Assembly (NCBI GenBank): GCA_001599595.1
Contig: BCHH01000008.1
Location: 726,220-790,219 of the forward strand
Direction of reading: 5' to 3'
Length of the DNA stretch: 64,000 bases
Source: Beverwykella pulmonaria
Taxonomy: Eukaryota > Ascomycota > Dothideomycetes > Pleosporales > Melanommataceae
Positions 47,669 to 59,830 of the stretch are shown in pieces. How positions within the stretch are numbered: the first letter of the stretch is position 1; each line of letters starts with the position of its first letter. Both the position numbers and the translations under genes were made by a program. The notes below the pieces were generated by a model. That model had not been told where the DNA came from. It saw only the letters and a list, made by a program, of their open reading frames with translations, and did no database searches.

Positions 47669-50621
47669 GACATGTTCGCGGGCTACCTTCTCCATCTGTA
47701 TTTGTTGATCAAAGCCGGCGTTTGCTATGGGTCTGGGTATTTGTTGCATTGCTGTTACGATCGGTACGAGGGTTGCATCTCCGGGCGTCTTATGGTCATG
47801 TCATCTTGGGGTTATGGGTAGATGGAGCTGTGTAATAAGGTTTTAATACCGAGCTTCCTTCATTTCATGCTTGATTCCTGCCTTTATGTTGCACGGGGTG
47901 GTCACGATGAAGGTTTCGTCACTGACATGTAACGTATTTACTTGTGCGGAGTCCCAGGAATCTCGAACGGTGGCATCACTCCAATCTTGAATGCCAAAAA
48001 GCCTTACACTTCCCGGCTGGATCACAAAGAAGAGAACGATGTGAATTCGAAAGTGCTGGACACGATCATTGCAAGAGAAAAAAGCTCAGCATGCGTTACG
48101 CAGGTACAGAAAACAATCATGAAGCCAACATTCCCGTTCGTTCGTTTCCATTGAGGTATTTTCTCGCTGCACTGCCCTCCTTCATCAATATCATCTACAA
48201 CGCACGCCTCACTCGGCGGTACGCCTAAGACATTCCTCTGGGTGCTGCGCTGCAGCTCCCACTCGGCGCCTCCCTCGAATCGAAGACATGTCCTGTGCAT
48301 TGGGAAGGGGGGATAATTGATACGTAACCCCTCTATATTTCTAACTGTAGGATAACTGCAAGGCGGACTCTTCTCTGGCCTTGCGAGGGTCGATGGATTG
48401 GCGAGCTGGGTTGGTAACACGAGATAAGAGACACTGTAGGTCGCCTAAGGTAGGCTATCGATGCATTTGGCAGTTGCCCCTACGATCCACCCTTAAGAAA
48501 AGATTGCGGGCTCTTGGGTATTGCTATAGTTGGACGAAGTAGACACTGGAGAGGGGAGAGCGGGTTGCCTAGGGGATGGTAATGGGAGGCCCTTCACCGG
48601 TTTGATGGAAGGATGGAAGGATTCGGACGTTTGAGCCGAAGGTGCAGTAGAGGGTGGGCGAATGGGACAGGAAACTTCGATGTGATGATGCAGCAGTTGC
48701 TTGGTCAGAACTGTATTCAATTTGTTTGTGATTGTTGTCAGTCTGGAAAGCTAAGCCTTCACCCCCGTGATCGTTTTAAGAATGGAGTGCTCCAAGATAT
48801 ACAAGTTCAAACGTCCAAGGGGGCGGCAAACGAATTCAGGCAGAGGGCAAGAGGATTGGCCTCTTCTCAGTAAACCCTACCGCATCTGCCAGCAGACGTT
48901 GTCAAGTCTCCTAAAGATCCTCCTATCTATTGCCCTTGTCACTTTCTTCAGACAGGGGACCAGCACCAATAGATGTGAGTTGAATGGGGATTCAGCAAAT
49001 TGGATTCATCGGCACAGAAGTGTAGTCTGCCTTGCATTTCCCCTGCCAGAGAAGAAATGAGTGAAGCCCCACGGAGCAAGGAGGGACAACCAAGACAGAC
49101 GAGGTTCATACCGCGCGGGTACATCCTTCCACACGGCACAGACGAGCATTTTCTCCTCTCAATGGGTAACTTTCTAGACGAATTATTTTGAGCATGTCGG
49201 CGTTGCCGCGTTTGTGCACAGCACGGTTCCGTACCTCCGTTAGACAGTGGCGAACAAGCGCTTCGATTTCAAACAACTCACACGAGGACCAGGGAGTGCT
49301 GAGTGAGAACAAACGATCCGCTGTGAGGCACTTGAAAGAGGCCACAATGCAGCAAAGGGGCAGTGCCAGATCGGTGCTGACAGCAAAGATTACCCTCAAC
49401 GTAACGAAGCACAATCTACAAATCCGGACCGGCCGGTGAATACGACTATTCTTCGCGATCTTCGCATTGCGGGCAGATTCGCATGCAGAGGGCGCAGTCC
49501 CGCTGGTGCATTGGAGGAAATAACGATTCAGTAGCGGAACAAAAAGGGCCATGATGAATTACGAGGCAGCCCTTGCCAATTCAATATTCGCCAGTTTTCT
49601 GAATGCGGCTAGCACACATCTTGAGAGAATGAAGTGAAGATGATGTAGAAATGTTGCCTCAGGAAACGCAGTTTGGTGGCAAGAGCCGCCTGCGCCATGT
49701 TGCTGGTTCTTCAGCATGTCCGAGTGAGCGGGTGCCTTGGAGAGGCGTACGGTCTCTCTTCCCAGCCTCATCCTGACGCTCCCGTGCCTCTGAATGCAGG
49801 GCTGAGCTCAACGTGGACTTTGCACTTCAGTTCTACGATGCGGCGCATGAGCGCTTGATGGTGTCGTTAGTGCCGCGGTCTTGACGTCGTCGATAACAGA
49901 CAAGCCCAAGGAGAGAAAGGATGCGACGGCTCAATTCTGCCTTGTGGAAAGTCGATGATGTTTAGCCATCTCGTGACACTCACCGGTGTGGCCCAACCGG
50001 CCTGTGGTTCGCTTCGCCGGCCGACTTTGCCGCCTGTCGATCCACGTGGCGCATGGCCGAGCTTCTGTAACCTCTTTGACGTGCATTGGCAGAGCATCGA
50101 ACGATGCTTCGATGCAATGAATACGATGGAGAGCCCTGTACTCACGGGACGTCTCGGATGCGCCCAGTATCCAGAAGTCGACGGTGCTGCATCCAGCTCT
50201 TCAAATGCCGCAATGCAACTGCCCGTGTCCAGACTGTGCGCTGCTGCGGGAATAATGGCTCAACTGCTCCTCCCTTCGCCTGGAGGTGCGTGCTGCTGTC
50301 AACGGTGGGATGATGGAGCACAGCCCCCTTGGCCCCGTTCCAAGCCCCGGCAAGGCAGGTGCTAGCGCCGTTGCCAGGGTGTGTCGCGTTTGGACCCCTG
50401 GGTTCCCCGCTTTGGCATACCAAGCTATAAAGTACAATCACCTCCACAACCACTGCCCACCCCACTTACCCATTGCTGCATACACATTCCAGCACCACAG
50501 CTACCGCTACAGCCGTACCACGCATCCACACACACACACACACCCAACGTGACCAACAGCCGCCAAGACGTCTTCCTCACGCGCCATTCTCGGAGATTCC
50601 TCAACCATCAACACGGCAACC
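47669..50621. other. 2.9-kb intergenic stretch
   Basis: No gene could be supported on either strand. Frames such as 49106..49552 and 48022..48420 (minus) lack motifs and look like chance. A CA microsatellite (about 50526-50546) lies in the leader of the stomatin-like gene. The unusual length suggests a missed non-coding or fast-evolving gene, or simply a long promoter. Confidence 0.4.
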
Positions 50622-51740
50622 ATGAGCGACAACGGAAAAGCACCAGTTAACGGCGCGGGCGCAGGCGCAAGCCGCCTCGAGGACCCCATCGTCAAAGTCC
50701 AGCCTCCGCGCCGTGAAGACCTGCAGCCGTCGTATGCGCGCGTCATCAAAGCAGACGATGCCGACGAAGACATGAACGGGTGGTATGGTGGAATGATCAC
50801 TACGCTCGGTTCATGCATTGGAACCCTCGGCGCCATTCCCTGCTGCATCGTTTGCCCGAACCCATACAAGCCCGTCAACCAGGGAAATGTGGGGTTGATC
50901 ACCAAATTCGGACGCTTTTCTCGCGCGGTCGATCCCGGTCTGGTCAAGGTCAACCCGCTGTCCGAGCAATTGATCCAGGTAGACGTCAAAATTCAGGTAC
51001 GTCCCCAAGACACAGCATCGACAACACGTTGCTAACAGCACTGCCACTAGATCGTCGAGGTCCCTAAGCAAGTCTGCATGACAAAGGACAACGTCTCCCT
51101 CCACCTCACCTCGGTCATCTACTACCGTATCACGTCCCCCCACAAGGCCGCCTTCGGCATCTCCAACATCCGCCAAGCCCTGGTCGAGCGCACGCAGACC
51201 ACCCTCCGCCATGTCATCGGCGCCCGCGTCCTCCAGGACGTGATCGAGCGCCGCGAGGAGATCGCCCAGTCCATCCGCGAAATCATCGAGAGCATCGCCC
51301 ACGGCTGGGGCTGCGAAGTCGAGTCGATGCTCATCAAAGACATCATCTTCTCGCAAGACCTGCAGGAGTCTCTCTCCATGGCCGCGCAGTCCAAGAGGAC
51401 CGGCGAGGCCAAGGTCATCGCCGCCCGCGCAGAGGTCGAGAGCGCCAAGTTGATGCGCCAGGCCGCCGATATCCTGAGCAGTGCTCCCGCTATGCAGATC
51501 AGGTATCTGGAGGCTATGCAATCGATGGCTAAGAGCGCAAACTCAAAAGTCATCTTCCTGCCAGCCCAGAACCAAACCGTGCAATCTCAGCTCGCACAGG
51601 CCGAGATGCACGGCGAGGGGCCCAGCAAGTACGGCGCTGGTCCCAGCTCGAGTCACCCTGTCAGCGCAGAGCAAGAGTATGGCCACAACAACGCCGGATT
51701 CCAGAGCGCCATCAACGCTCACGTAATTGAGAACATGTAA
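50622..51740 (+). CDS. stomatin-like SPFH/band 7 membrane protein, two exons
   Basis: Exons 50622..50996 and 51051..51740 give 354 aa. After a Pro/Asp-rich cytosolic start comes a short hydrophobic hairpin with two Cys (LGAIPCCIVCPNPY), typical of stomatins, which insert as a hairpin and may be palmitoylated. The SPFH core follows: GNVGLITKFGRFSRAVDPGL, VYYRI-like SVIYYRITSP and the helical ALVERTQTTLRHVIGARVLQ region. The Ala/Glu-rich oligomerising helix contains AAQSKRTGEAKVIAARAEVE. The Gln/Ser-rich tail is probably flexible. In filamentous fungi such proteins organise membrane microdomains. Confidence 0.93.
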
Positions 51741-52102
51741 ACGCGCAGTGTGAGGAAAACTCTCGTCATCTTATGGTCTTTGTATTTCTACCTCTATTCT
51801 CCACAAAACGTGCTTGATGTGTTTAGGTTCAGGATGGGTGTCGTTTTGGTTTTGTTTTTTGTTTTTTGGGTCTCTTGTTCAGCATTGACTTCCATGATAC
51901 CCAATTGGCGTCTTATTACCCAGACACTCGCTTTCAGTATATACATACGCATCCATGATAATGTAATGAACGCCAATCACATAATTAAAAACCTCCACTG
52001 CGCTCGTGAACAACATAAATGAATGAAGAAATCAGCGTCTAGGAAGGTATACCGACAGGTAGAATCTTCATGTCAAAATGTTAAAGGGGTCGAGCCAGCT
52101 CT
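51741..52102. other. 3' flank of the stomatin gene
   Basis: T-rich 3' UTR-like sequence up to the left inverted repeat; no gene. Confidence 0.5.
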
Positions 52103-52239
52103 ACAAAGTCGTAAGGTCCCTCACTGCGTCGCGAGACACACACCGTGCCGAGACAAATTACAGGTACTATGGAGTTAAAAGACTCTAAAACTTTAAGCAT
52201 ATGCAATGCCTTATTTTATTTGCTGTAATAATGTTGTAT
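52103..52239 (+). repeat. left 137-bp inverted repeat of the NLR unit
   Basis: Begins ACAAAGTCGTAAGGTCCCTC and ends AATAATGTTGTAT. The reverse complement of 56063..56199 matches along the whole length with roughly one difference per ten bases. The repeat has no inverted ends of its own, so it looks like the arm of a larger element, not a separate MITE. Confidence 0.8.
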
Positions 52240-52461
52240 CCCTCCCGATAAGCAGACCTCGGGAGAACGTATTTCCGAAGCCTTTCGGACCGCTGCCTGT
52301 GATGCTGCAGCGCTTAGCTGTGCCTGCTCTCAGCCATATGCAGCAAATGATGGATCGCAGCGCTTCTTACAACCTGACAGCGGCCTCGCTGGCCTGTCAA
52401 CCTACATCAGTACGGTTCGTTATCTATCAGCACATCTCCCCCCTGTTACAGGCATCACATC

Positions 52462-55212
52462 ATGGATGGCCTTTCGGGCGCAGCAAGCGTCATCGCTGTA
52501 ATCGACATATCCGCCAAGATTGCCACACTCTGCATCCAGTACTCCATCGCTGTCAAAGACGCAAAGAACGACATCCAACGCATTGAGAATAAAGTTAGCA
52601 ACATCAAGCGCATCCTAGAAAGCATCAACAAGCTATTAGGCGGACCACACAAAGCACAACTTTCCACTACTTATGGCTTGTTCAAGTCACTCAAGCAATG
52701 CTTGCAGGAGCTGAAGGAGCTGAAGGAGGAGCTGGAGCCAGGAAAGGCTCGCAAGGTTATGAGCTGGTTTGGAGCGCGAGCTCTCAAGTGGCTGTTCACC
52801 AGCAAGCAGGTAGAGAAGATTGTTTCTAACATGGAAGGTTACGAACATATCTTTACGCTAGCGCTTCAGGTTGATCACACGCAAGTCTTTGTCACTTCAT
52901 TTTAGCGCAAAAGTAGCTGACCATTTCCTCCAGGGGTCTGATGCTTGACTTTGACAAGAAGCTAGACCAAGTGACTCACCATGTCCAGCTACCTACCGCG
53001 ACAGGAGCATCATACAACTCCTACACGAAAGAGCACAATGCACAATGCCTACCAAATACACGCACTGCACTGCTGCAGGACATTGCAAATTGGGCGCAGG
53101 ATAAGGATGGCAAACCTATATTCTGGCTGAGCGGGATGGCTGGTACAGGAAAATCTATGATTGCGCGGACAATTGCGCAGTCATTTGCTAGCCACGGTCA
53201 GCTAGGAGCAAGCTTCTTCTTCAAGAGAGGCGAAGGTGACCGCGGCAACGCCTCACGGTTCTTTACCACCATCGCTAAAGACTTGGTGGCCTGTGAGCCA
53301 GGCATGCTACCTAGTATAAGGAAGGCGCTTGAAAGGACTCAACTATTTCTGACAAATCCCTAAAAGACCAGTTTGAGAAGCTAATCCTGCAGCCGCTCTT
53401 AGGAATAAAGCAGGCTTGTTTGCAGGCCTCAGCACATGTTGTTGTAATAGACGCGTTGGACGAATGTGAGCAAGAGCGAGACATTTGAGTGATTCTTCAG
53501 CTGCTTGCTTAGACAAAGGACATTAGGCCGGTGCCCTTACGGATCATAGTAACTAGCAGGCCAGAGCTCCACATTCGCCTTGGCTTTAAAGAGATGCCTA
53601 ATGGCACATACCAAGACCTAGTCCTCTACGAAGTACAAAGGAGCACAATTGAACACGACATACGTCTCTTCCTAGAGCATGAGCTTAGTATAATACAAAA
53701 AGCGCGTATGTTGTCCTCAGACTGGCCAGCGGCACACCAGATTCAGGCTCTAGTTGAGCTAGCCATGCCGCTGTTTATCTATGCCGCTACAGTGTGCTGA
53801 TATATTAGCACAAAAGGAAGCAATCCTAAGGAATACTTAAGCAAAGTTTTGGAATATTAAAAGTCAACCTTTTCACAACTAGAGCGGACCTACCTTCCTA
53901 TTTTAGATCAGCTGTTTATTGAGCAGGAGGAAGACGAGAGGGAAACGTGGCTTCACGGGTTCTGAGAACTTGTAGGTAGCATTGTTGTGTTAGAGAGCCC
54001 ACTTTCTGTTGTGTCCCTTGCATATCTTCTTCAAGTTCCACAAGAGGAGGTTAAGTGTTGGCTAGACTCTTTGCATTCTGTTCTTAGTATTCCTGACAAC
54101 GAGAACGCTCCTATTAGACTGCTACATTTGTCCTTTCGCGAATTCCTAGTTGACCCAAAGAAACAGGGACAGAGCCTCTTTTGGGTAGATGAGAAAAGCA
54201 CACACAAGAAGCTCACATCTCGCTGCCTTGAGCTTATGTCTAGACAAAGCGGCCTACGTCAGGACATGTGCAGCCTCTCAGGACCCGGGGTGCTGAGAAG
54301 CAAAATTAATGAGGCGACAGTTGCTAGCAGTCTGTCACCTGACCTGCAGTATGCGTGTCGCTACTGGGTTGCTCATCTTAAGCAGAGCTAGCAGAAAATT
54401 ATAGACGGAGACGCTACACACGTCTTTCTCCAGAAGCACCTTCTCTATTGGTTCGAGGCTATGAGTCTTATGAGAGAGTCCAATAGATGTGTTTACTTGC
54501 TTGACAGCCTTTAGGCACTTGTAGGCGTAAGATCTTTGCAACGTTGTTTCTTGGTGCCGTGCTAATATGTAACTAGCTATCTGCAAGCATTGTTCTAAGT
54601 TTTCTTCACGACGCCAAGCGATTTGTGCTGCGGTTTCAGTCTATACTCGCAGATGCTCCACTGCAGATCTATTGGTCTGCACTTGTATTTGCCCCCGAGA
54701 TTAGTTTGATACGGCAGACTTTTGCGGAACAAGTGCCACAGCAGGTAAAGATGCTGTCAATAAGGGAGGTGGATTGGGATTCGTGTCGCAGCACGCTAGA
54801 GGGCCATTCCAACTATGTCACGGCGGTGGCCTTCTCGCCAGACGGGCAGCTGGTCGCGTCGGCATCCAGGGACTACACAGTACGGCTATGGGAGGCGGCG
54901 ACAGGGACGTGTCGCAGCACGCTGGAGGGCCATTCCGACTATGTCACGGTGGTGGCCTTCTCGCCAGATGGGCAGATGCTTCACACTGATGCAGGCGATA
55001 TTCCTATCCCTTTTTGCTCCATTGCACCATTGCCTTCTTTGCAACAAAGGCAGTCCACCTACATCCTATTGCAGGGTCAGTGGATATTGCGCAACCAGCA
55101 TCGCTTTCTATGGCTTCCGCCTGAGTATCGACCAAACTGTACAGCAATACGCAAGGACATGGTTTGTCTAGGTCTTCCATCTGGTCGTCTGGTTCAGCTT
55201 AGAGTTGAGTAA
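52462..55212 (+). pseudogene. NACHT-WD40 (fungal NLR/STAND) gene relic
   Basis: The N-terminal part (MDGLSGAASVIAVIDISAKI) is the fungal STAND N-terminal helical domain. An intron-like gap leads to a NACHT domain with Walker A GMAGTGKSMIARTIA, sensor-like SFFFKRGEGDRGN, Walker B VVVIDALDECE and LRIIVTSRPELHIRLG. The winged-helix and superhelical region follows, then two near-identical WD40 units (LEGHSNYVTAVAFSPDGQ). A frameshift near 53345 and stops at 53486, 53510, 53798, 53858, 53963 and 54389 break the frame. All six stops fit a single coding-strand C to T change at CAA, CAG or CGA. Normal family members carry many more WD40 units. Non-functional as it stands. Confidence 0.85.
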
Positions 55213-56062
55213 CACTCCCTTTATATTTCATAACTTTGCTTCATGAGGGGTACGGGGATGCGAGTGACTTTATATCACAGTATTTGCCACATAGGAACGC
55301 GGCTCATAGAAGCTCGTGGAACAGCATGGAACAGCTTGGAACCTTATAGACTCGCATGACTTCATGACGATTGCCTTCGGTTGCTGACAAACGTCAATAT
55401 ACCTAAGTTAGAACATTGAGACGAGACGAGCACCCTGTTTATAAATGCAACGCTGGTATTGTTCGCGCAAGTTGTTTAGTAAATATCACGTGTGGATGGT
55501 CATACAGTTCGTTTGACAGTTCGCTTATTTTCAAAGTCTACACGGCCCTTCCATGAATGAATGGCTAGCGCTATCCGTGCGTCTTTCTATACAAATCCTT
55601 AGTCTTCCATACAAATTCTGTCTGTGTGGTGGCTCGCGCTAGCCATTCATTTATGGGAGGGCCGTGTACAGCAGCCAGCACGGCCTGCGCTAACTTATAC
55701 ACATCTTGGTCTTGGCGCTACGTACTTTTCCTGACGTAGCTACCGATGTTGACCTGTATGACAAAGGTAAGTTATTGTCTCAGTTACAATACATCCACTT
55801 ATTATCTTTGTCATGACTGGGGATCCTGGCTGGATCTGGTTGGAGGTACTGACCGGGGGACCAATGTCTTATGACCTTGTACATCACCTGATAAAGTTAC
55901 TTAGCATTATAGCAAGGCTCTAGATGCTATATCAACCCAATATATAGATAGTGTACTAAGTCTGTTTGCGACATGAAATAAACTTCTCTGCAACTAGGCG
56001 CAAAGGCAACAACGTATGTGTAATTTTAGAGTTACTTATGCAAGAAGTGTTCTTAAGTAGGC
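55213..56062. other. non-coding remainder of the NLR unit
   Basis: No gene is seen, apart from the MITE at 55541..55666. Confidence 0.45.
55541..55666. mobile_element. 126-bp MITE flanked by TA (Tc1/mariner type)
   Basis: Ends CACGGCCCTTCCATGAATGA and its inverted copy TTTATGGGAGGGCCGTG give arms of about 36 bp. The flanking dinucleotide is TA on both sides (55539..55540 and 55667..55668), as for Tc1/mariner insertions. No coding capacity. Confidence 0.75.
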
Positions 56063-56199
56063 ATACAACATTATTACAGTAAACAAAATAAGGCATTACA
56101 TATGCTTGAAGTTTTTTAGAGTCTTCTGACTCCAAAGTACCTGTGATTTGTCTCAGTACGGTGTGTGTTTCGCGACGTAGTGAGGGACCTTACTTTGTT
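56063..56199 (-). repeat. right 137-bp inverted repeat of the NLR unit
   Basis: Reverse complement of the left arm at 52103..52239; ends CTCAGTACGGTGTGTGTTTC ... GGACCTTACTTTGT. Confidence 0.8.
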
Positions 56200-57416
56200 C
56201 TTAGGAGAATATACTGTCGTTTCTGGTAGACCTGGCAACTGGATACACTGGCACCGACACCGTTGTCGTAGCTGTTGGGTATTTGTTTCGCAAACTTAAA
56301 CCGGTATTAGAGCTTTGACAATCTCTCTATGGATCCACGTTTAAGTTTGAGTTTGAGTTTGAGTTTGACAATCGTGGCTTCTTGCGTGCCGGTTCGGGAT
56401 TTGCTGCGCGGTTAACAGAAAGAGAAAATGGTCATGGGACTGGAGCGACGCCGATCGGAGATTAAACGATTGCGTTCCATGTCATGGTGCTCGAGACAGA
56501 TCAAGAGGTAACAACAGCAGTAGTAGAAGCAGTAGTACCTGGGATAGGTGTTGGAGGGAGTTCCACGTGTAGGTCGATGGGCTTTCGGGGTATGGTTATA
56601 GGTATTGTTACGGGGTGTGCTGGGGGTGTGGTGGAAACTGCAGAACCTCGGGGTGGAGGCAGAGGTTGTATGCGAGGTTGTATTGTAGGCGATACGCTGC
56701 TTCTCAATGGAGTTGTTCAAGAGGCCTCAACACTGACACAGCTACATGTTGAGGGTCCAAAGATACTGGGTCTTTTCGGGAACCAAATCTGTGGCTCATT
56801 GTAGCATATACATCAGATTGGTAATCAACTTCTAAGACTGGTACACATAAGGTTGACAATAAACAATAGATCTTGTACGTACTCAGCCTCCGCAACGTTC
56901 TATCTTTTCCTTCCTATATTTCCTTCTAGGATATTTTTTCTACAAACAAGAAAAAGATGCCAACCCAAGAACCAAGAAGAAAGAATAGGATGTTATTCGC
57001 ACTATCAAAGGAAGGTTCTCCCCCCAATGGGCAGGTCAAAGTAATATGTAACGCCGTCGCTAGAGCATTCCAGTGTAGGGAAGAGGGGTACTCCGGATCT
57101 TTGATTTCCTCCGCCAACCAGCCATGATACCCGACCCTGGGCCCCAATGCAGTAATAGGAAAGGAAGTCGGCAAGTGTACAAGGTGGACGCTGACGGTCG
57201 TGTTGGGTCCCAGATACGACTACTGGCGAGAGTTTTTTTTCTTGCTAGTGGGGAGAATGCTTCGATGCAATGCAAGCGTGATGTATCCAGACTGCCAATG
57301 CATTCGAGCTATCTTCCCGTACCCAGGTGGATGCAAAAAACACTGGAGACACGGTGCAGTCGCGTTCTCACCATTTCTGGCATGTTGATGTTAATATTGA
57401 TGTTGATGACGGGTAT
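56200..57416. other. intergenic
   Basis: A GTTTGA-type hexamer microsatellite occurs at about 56340-56368. Frames at 56412..56720 and 56484..56804 are antisense to each other and lack motifs. No gene is supported. Confidence 0.4.
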
Positions 57417-58617
57417 CTATAGGTATCCGGTTTTGTGCTTTCCTTGTAAAAAGTCTCGCGTGAGTTCAAAGCTGAGCCAGTTGCTGGCCATGCTGGGCGC
57501 TACTTTGAGCAAATTGGGGATGATGCCTTTGTACAAGCCCCTAAGCCCTTCGGTCTTGACGATGGAGCCGACTGCGTGCCATATGCTGCTGTATTGAAAT
57601 CCCATTCCTGACATGGTGTTGATCTGGAATCTACGGCGAAGAACGTCGAAAGGATATGTGCATGTCTGCGCGACGGCTCCAGAAACAGCGCCGGCTGCTA
57701 GTTTCCCTACCGCAGTCGGGTCCTTTTGCCCCTCTGCGGTGAAATGTGTCCGCATGATCTCGTACGTCATGAAGTTGAGCCCGACATAGGGAGCTACGCC
57801 GGCCACAGTGGGGATAATGCCGCGATAAAGGGCAGTGAACCCCCCCTCATGCTTGTACATATTTTTCAAGACACCCCACATCCCGGGCAGCTTCTCTCCA
57901 GCCTCTTTCTTGAGACTATCGAACGATGCGGATTGGATGGATAAGCGTGTGCGTACAATGTCGAGAGGATACGTGAAGGTGACCGAGGTAATTCCGGCAA
58001 GGCCACCACATAAAAGTCGCTGGTAGGGACCTAGTGGACTTCCCGTCTCGCTCTCGAAGAACTGCATTTGATCAGTTAGCAAGCTTTGCATAGTGGCATT
58101 CGACCTCGGCTTCCCCATAATATAACCTGGCCACCCTAGTTCGAAAAGAGCCACTCACCCTCTTGTAAAGATTGTACGCGCCGAATTGCACCGCCGAGTA
58201 GGGCACTATCCGTATGCAATTGGTGCCATTGCCAGCCATGAAGCCTCGCCAGCCCTCCTCGCGCCACATCTTTGCCAGTGCCTTCGGCACCGACATTTTG
58301 TACTCATTCCGCCCAACGCTTTGTACTTGGAACAAAATCTTCAATCGCTCCAGAGGAGACACGACTGTCCGCGAGACAGCACCGGCCACTCCGCCGGCGA
58401 TGAAGGATGCAAGGAAGGGCTGCGCAACAATTTCCTTGAAGCGCTCGAGGCCATAATCGCCGGCAGGGGGCGTGAGGGATGCAGACTAGAGAAAGCGTCA
58501 ATTCAATTCGGGTCTGTTAGACCGCAGGCCTCAACCTACGTTGCTACGCGCGCCTGGTGCTGCGCTGCCTGTGCTCACCGGCGATGGCTGTGTCGCCGAT
58601 GACTGTGATGTGCTCAT
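57417..58617 (-). CDS. mitochondrial carrier family protein, three exons
   Basis: Six-helix inner-membrane transporter. Exons 58579..58617, 58159..58485 and 57417..58061 give 336 aa. The three signature repeats are present: [20 protein letters not shown] and [10 protein letters not shown]. Each is followed by its glycine-rich partner ([58 protein letters not shown]). The short N-terminus has no Ca-binding EF hands. The pattern resembles yeast Ypr011c-type carriers, for which adenosine phosphosulfate transport has been reported; the substrate here is inferred. Confidence 0.92.
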
Positions 58618-59830
58618 CGTGGCCGCTGGGAGCGCCAAGAGCAGGAGAGCCCCAGTGACGGCAAGCGATGCACAGCTAGGACGGATCCGCACTTAACGAA
58701 GGGAAAGAGAGGCTGTAAGGCGCGATAGGGAGCTCATCGGTCGTCGCCGTCGCTGCGGAGGTGAGATGGGACTAGACGGGCCGCGGGCAACGAAAAAATG
58801 GAAGAGGCCGCTGCGTCGGCCATCCACAGAATCGACAGAAATAAGGGCGAGCGGAGGTGAATTGGGAATTGGCAGCAGCAGCGTCCTGTCAAAGAATGTG
58901 TGGTGTGTGTTTTGAAGCTACGGGAGAGAGGAAAGGCAAGGCTTGAGAGATTTTAGCGCGACGACAAACCGAACAAATGACCGGTTGCAGTTCTGGTCAG
59001 TCCATAGCAGCGCTGCCTCTCTTAAGCATTCTTCCTGGCGGCTTCCAGTCTGTCACGCACTTGCGCCTGGCCTGACCTGAGCGGCGTCTGCATGGCATCA
59101 ACTCCAGGGGCGCCGAGTTCACGATGGTTTCACTCCCATCGCGAATCATGGTGCAGCGTATGCGCCTTACTCTGCCATTGGGACACAAGACCATGGTGAA
59201 TACAATGTGACCCCGTCACCCAACCAGTCACGGCCACACAGTAAGCTTCAATCTTTGCCAACTTCGCTGCTCGAGCAGAGCAGATGGCTGCGTTGAGGCC
59301 TTGCACTGTGTACGGCACGACAGGCAGCGCCTGGCCCGCGGAAGTGATCTGCCGCGCACGGAAACCTCCCGCGGCGAGCAGATGAAGCTGCTCTCTATGG
59401 CGCAAACGCAGTATGCTAGCCCATTGCGGACAGTCCTTCCTCGACCTGGGTCCGCTATGCATCAGTAACGAAGTGGGGTGCATGCGCGCCGCCGTCGAAG
59501 AAGCAAAGGGATGGAACGGATGGATGGCCGAGGCCTAAGACGAGAATAAGTCGGAGCCGACTGCCTCTCGCGAGCAGATAGGATGCTTGTAGAAGGTTCT
59601 CCATATGGCCTGATAAGGTGGAGACATCAGGAAGACATCCCGGCCTTTTCACAGACTTATCTTCTCCGATATCGAAGTTGAGATGGAAAGGTTGAAGCGC
59701 CCTGGCTGCCGGGTCGTCAAAGCGACGCTACCGACATATGTGGCACAGGCTGCACGCCGATCCACAGCCACAGCAAGTCAGTGTTTCTAAACGCTCCCAC
59801 TTATGATGTGCTCCCGCCCACATCTCCTCT
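58618..59830. promoter_or_regulatory. divergent promoter region (carrier and MRM2)
   Basis: About 1.2 kb between two divergent genes; only overlapping frames without motifs. Confidence 0.4.

Larger units (their letters stand above)
52103..56199. mobile_element. 4.1-kb unit bounded by 137-bp inverted repeats, carrying an NLR relic
   Basis: The two arms (52103..52239 and 56063..56199) enclose a decayed NACHT-WD40 gene and a TA-flanked MITE. No transposase is recognised inside, and I find no convincing target duplication outside. Long arms and a captured gene would fit a decayed transposon, but two opposite copies of one repeat remain possible. Confidence 0.5.

Noticed and set aside
46807..47673. 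288-codon minus-strand frame
   Set aside because: Antisense of the coiled-coil gene; composition mirrors the Lys/Ala-rich sense strand.
50811..51521. 236-codon minus-strand frame
   Set aside because: Antisense of the stomatin-like gene.
52103..56199. Target-site duplication next to the NLR unit
   Set aside because: Only a 3-bp TCT is shared at the outer borders, too short to count; no 8-11-bp duplication was found.
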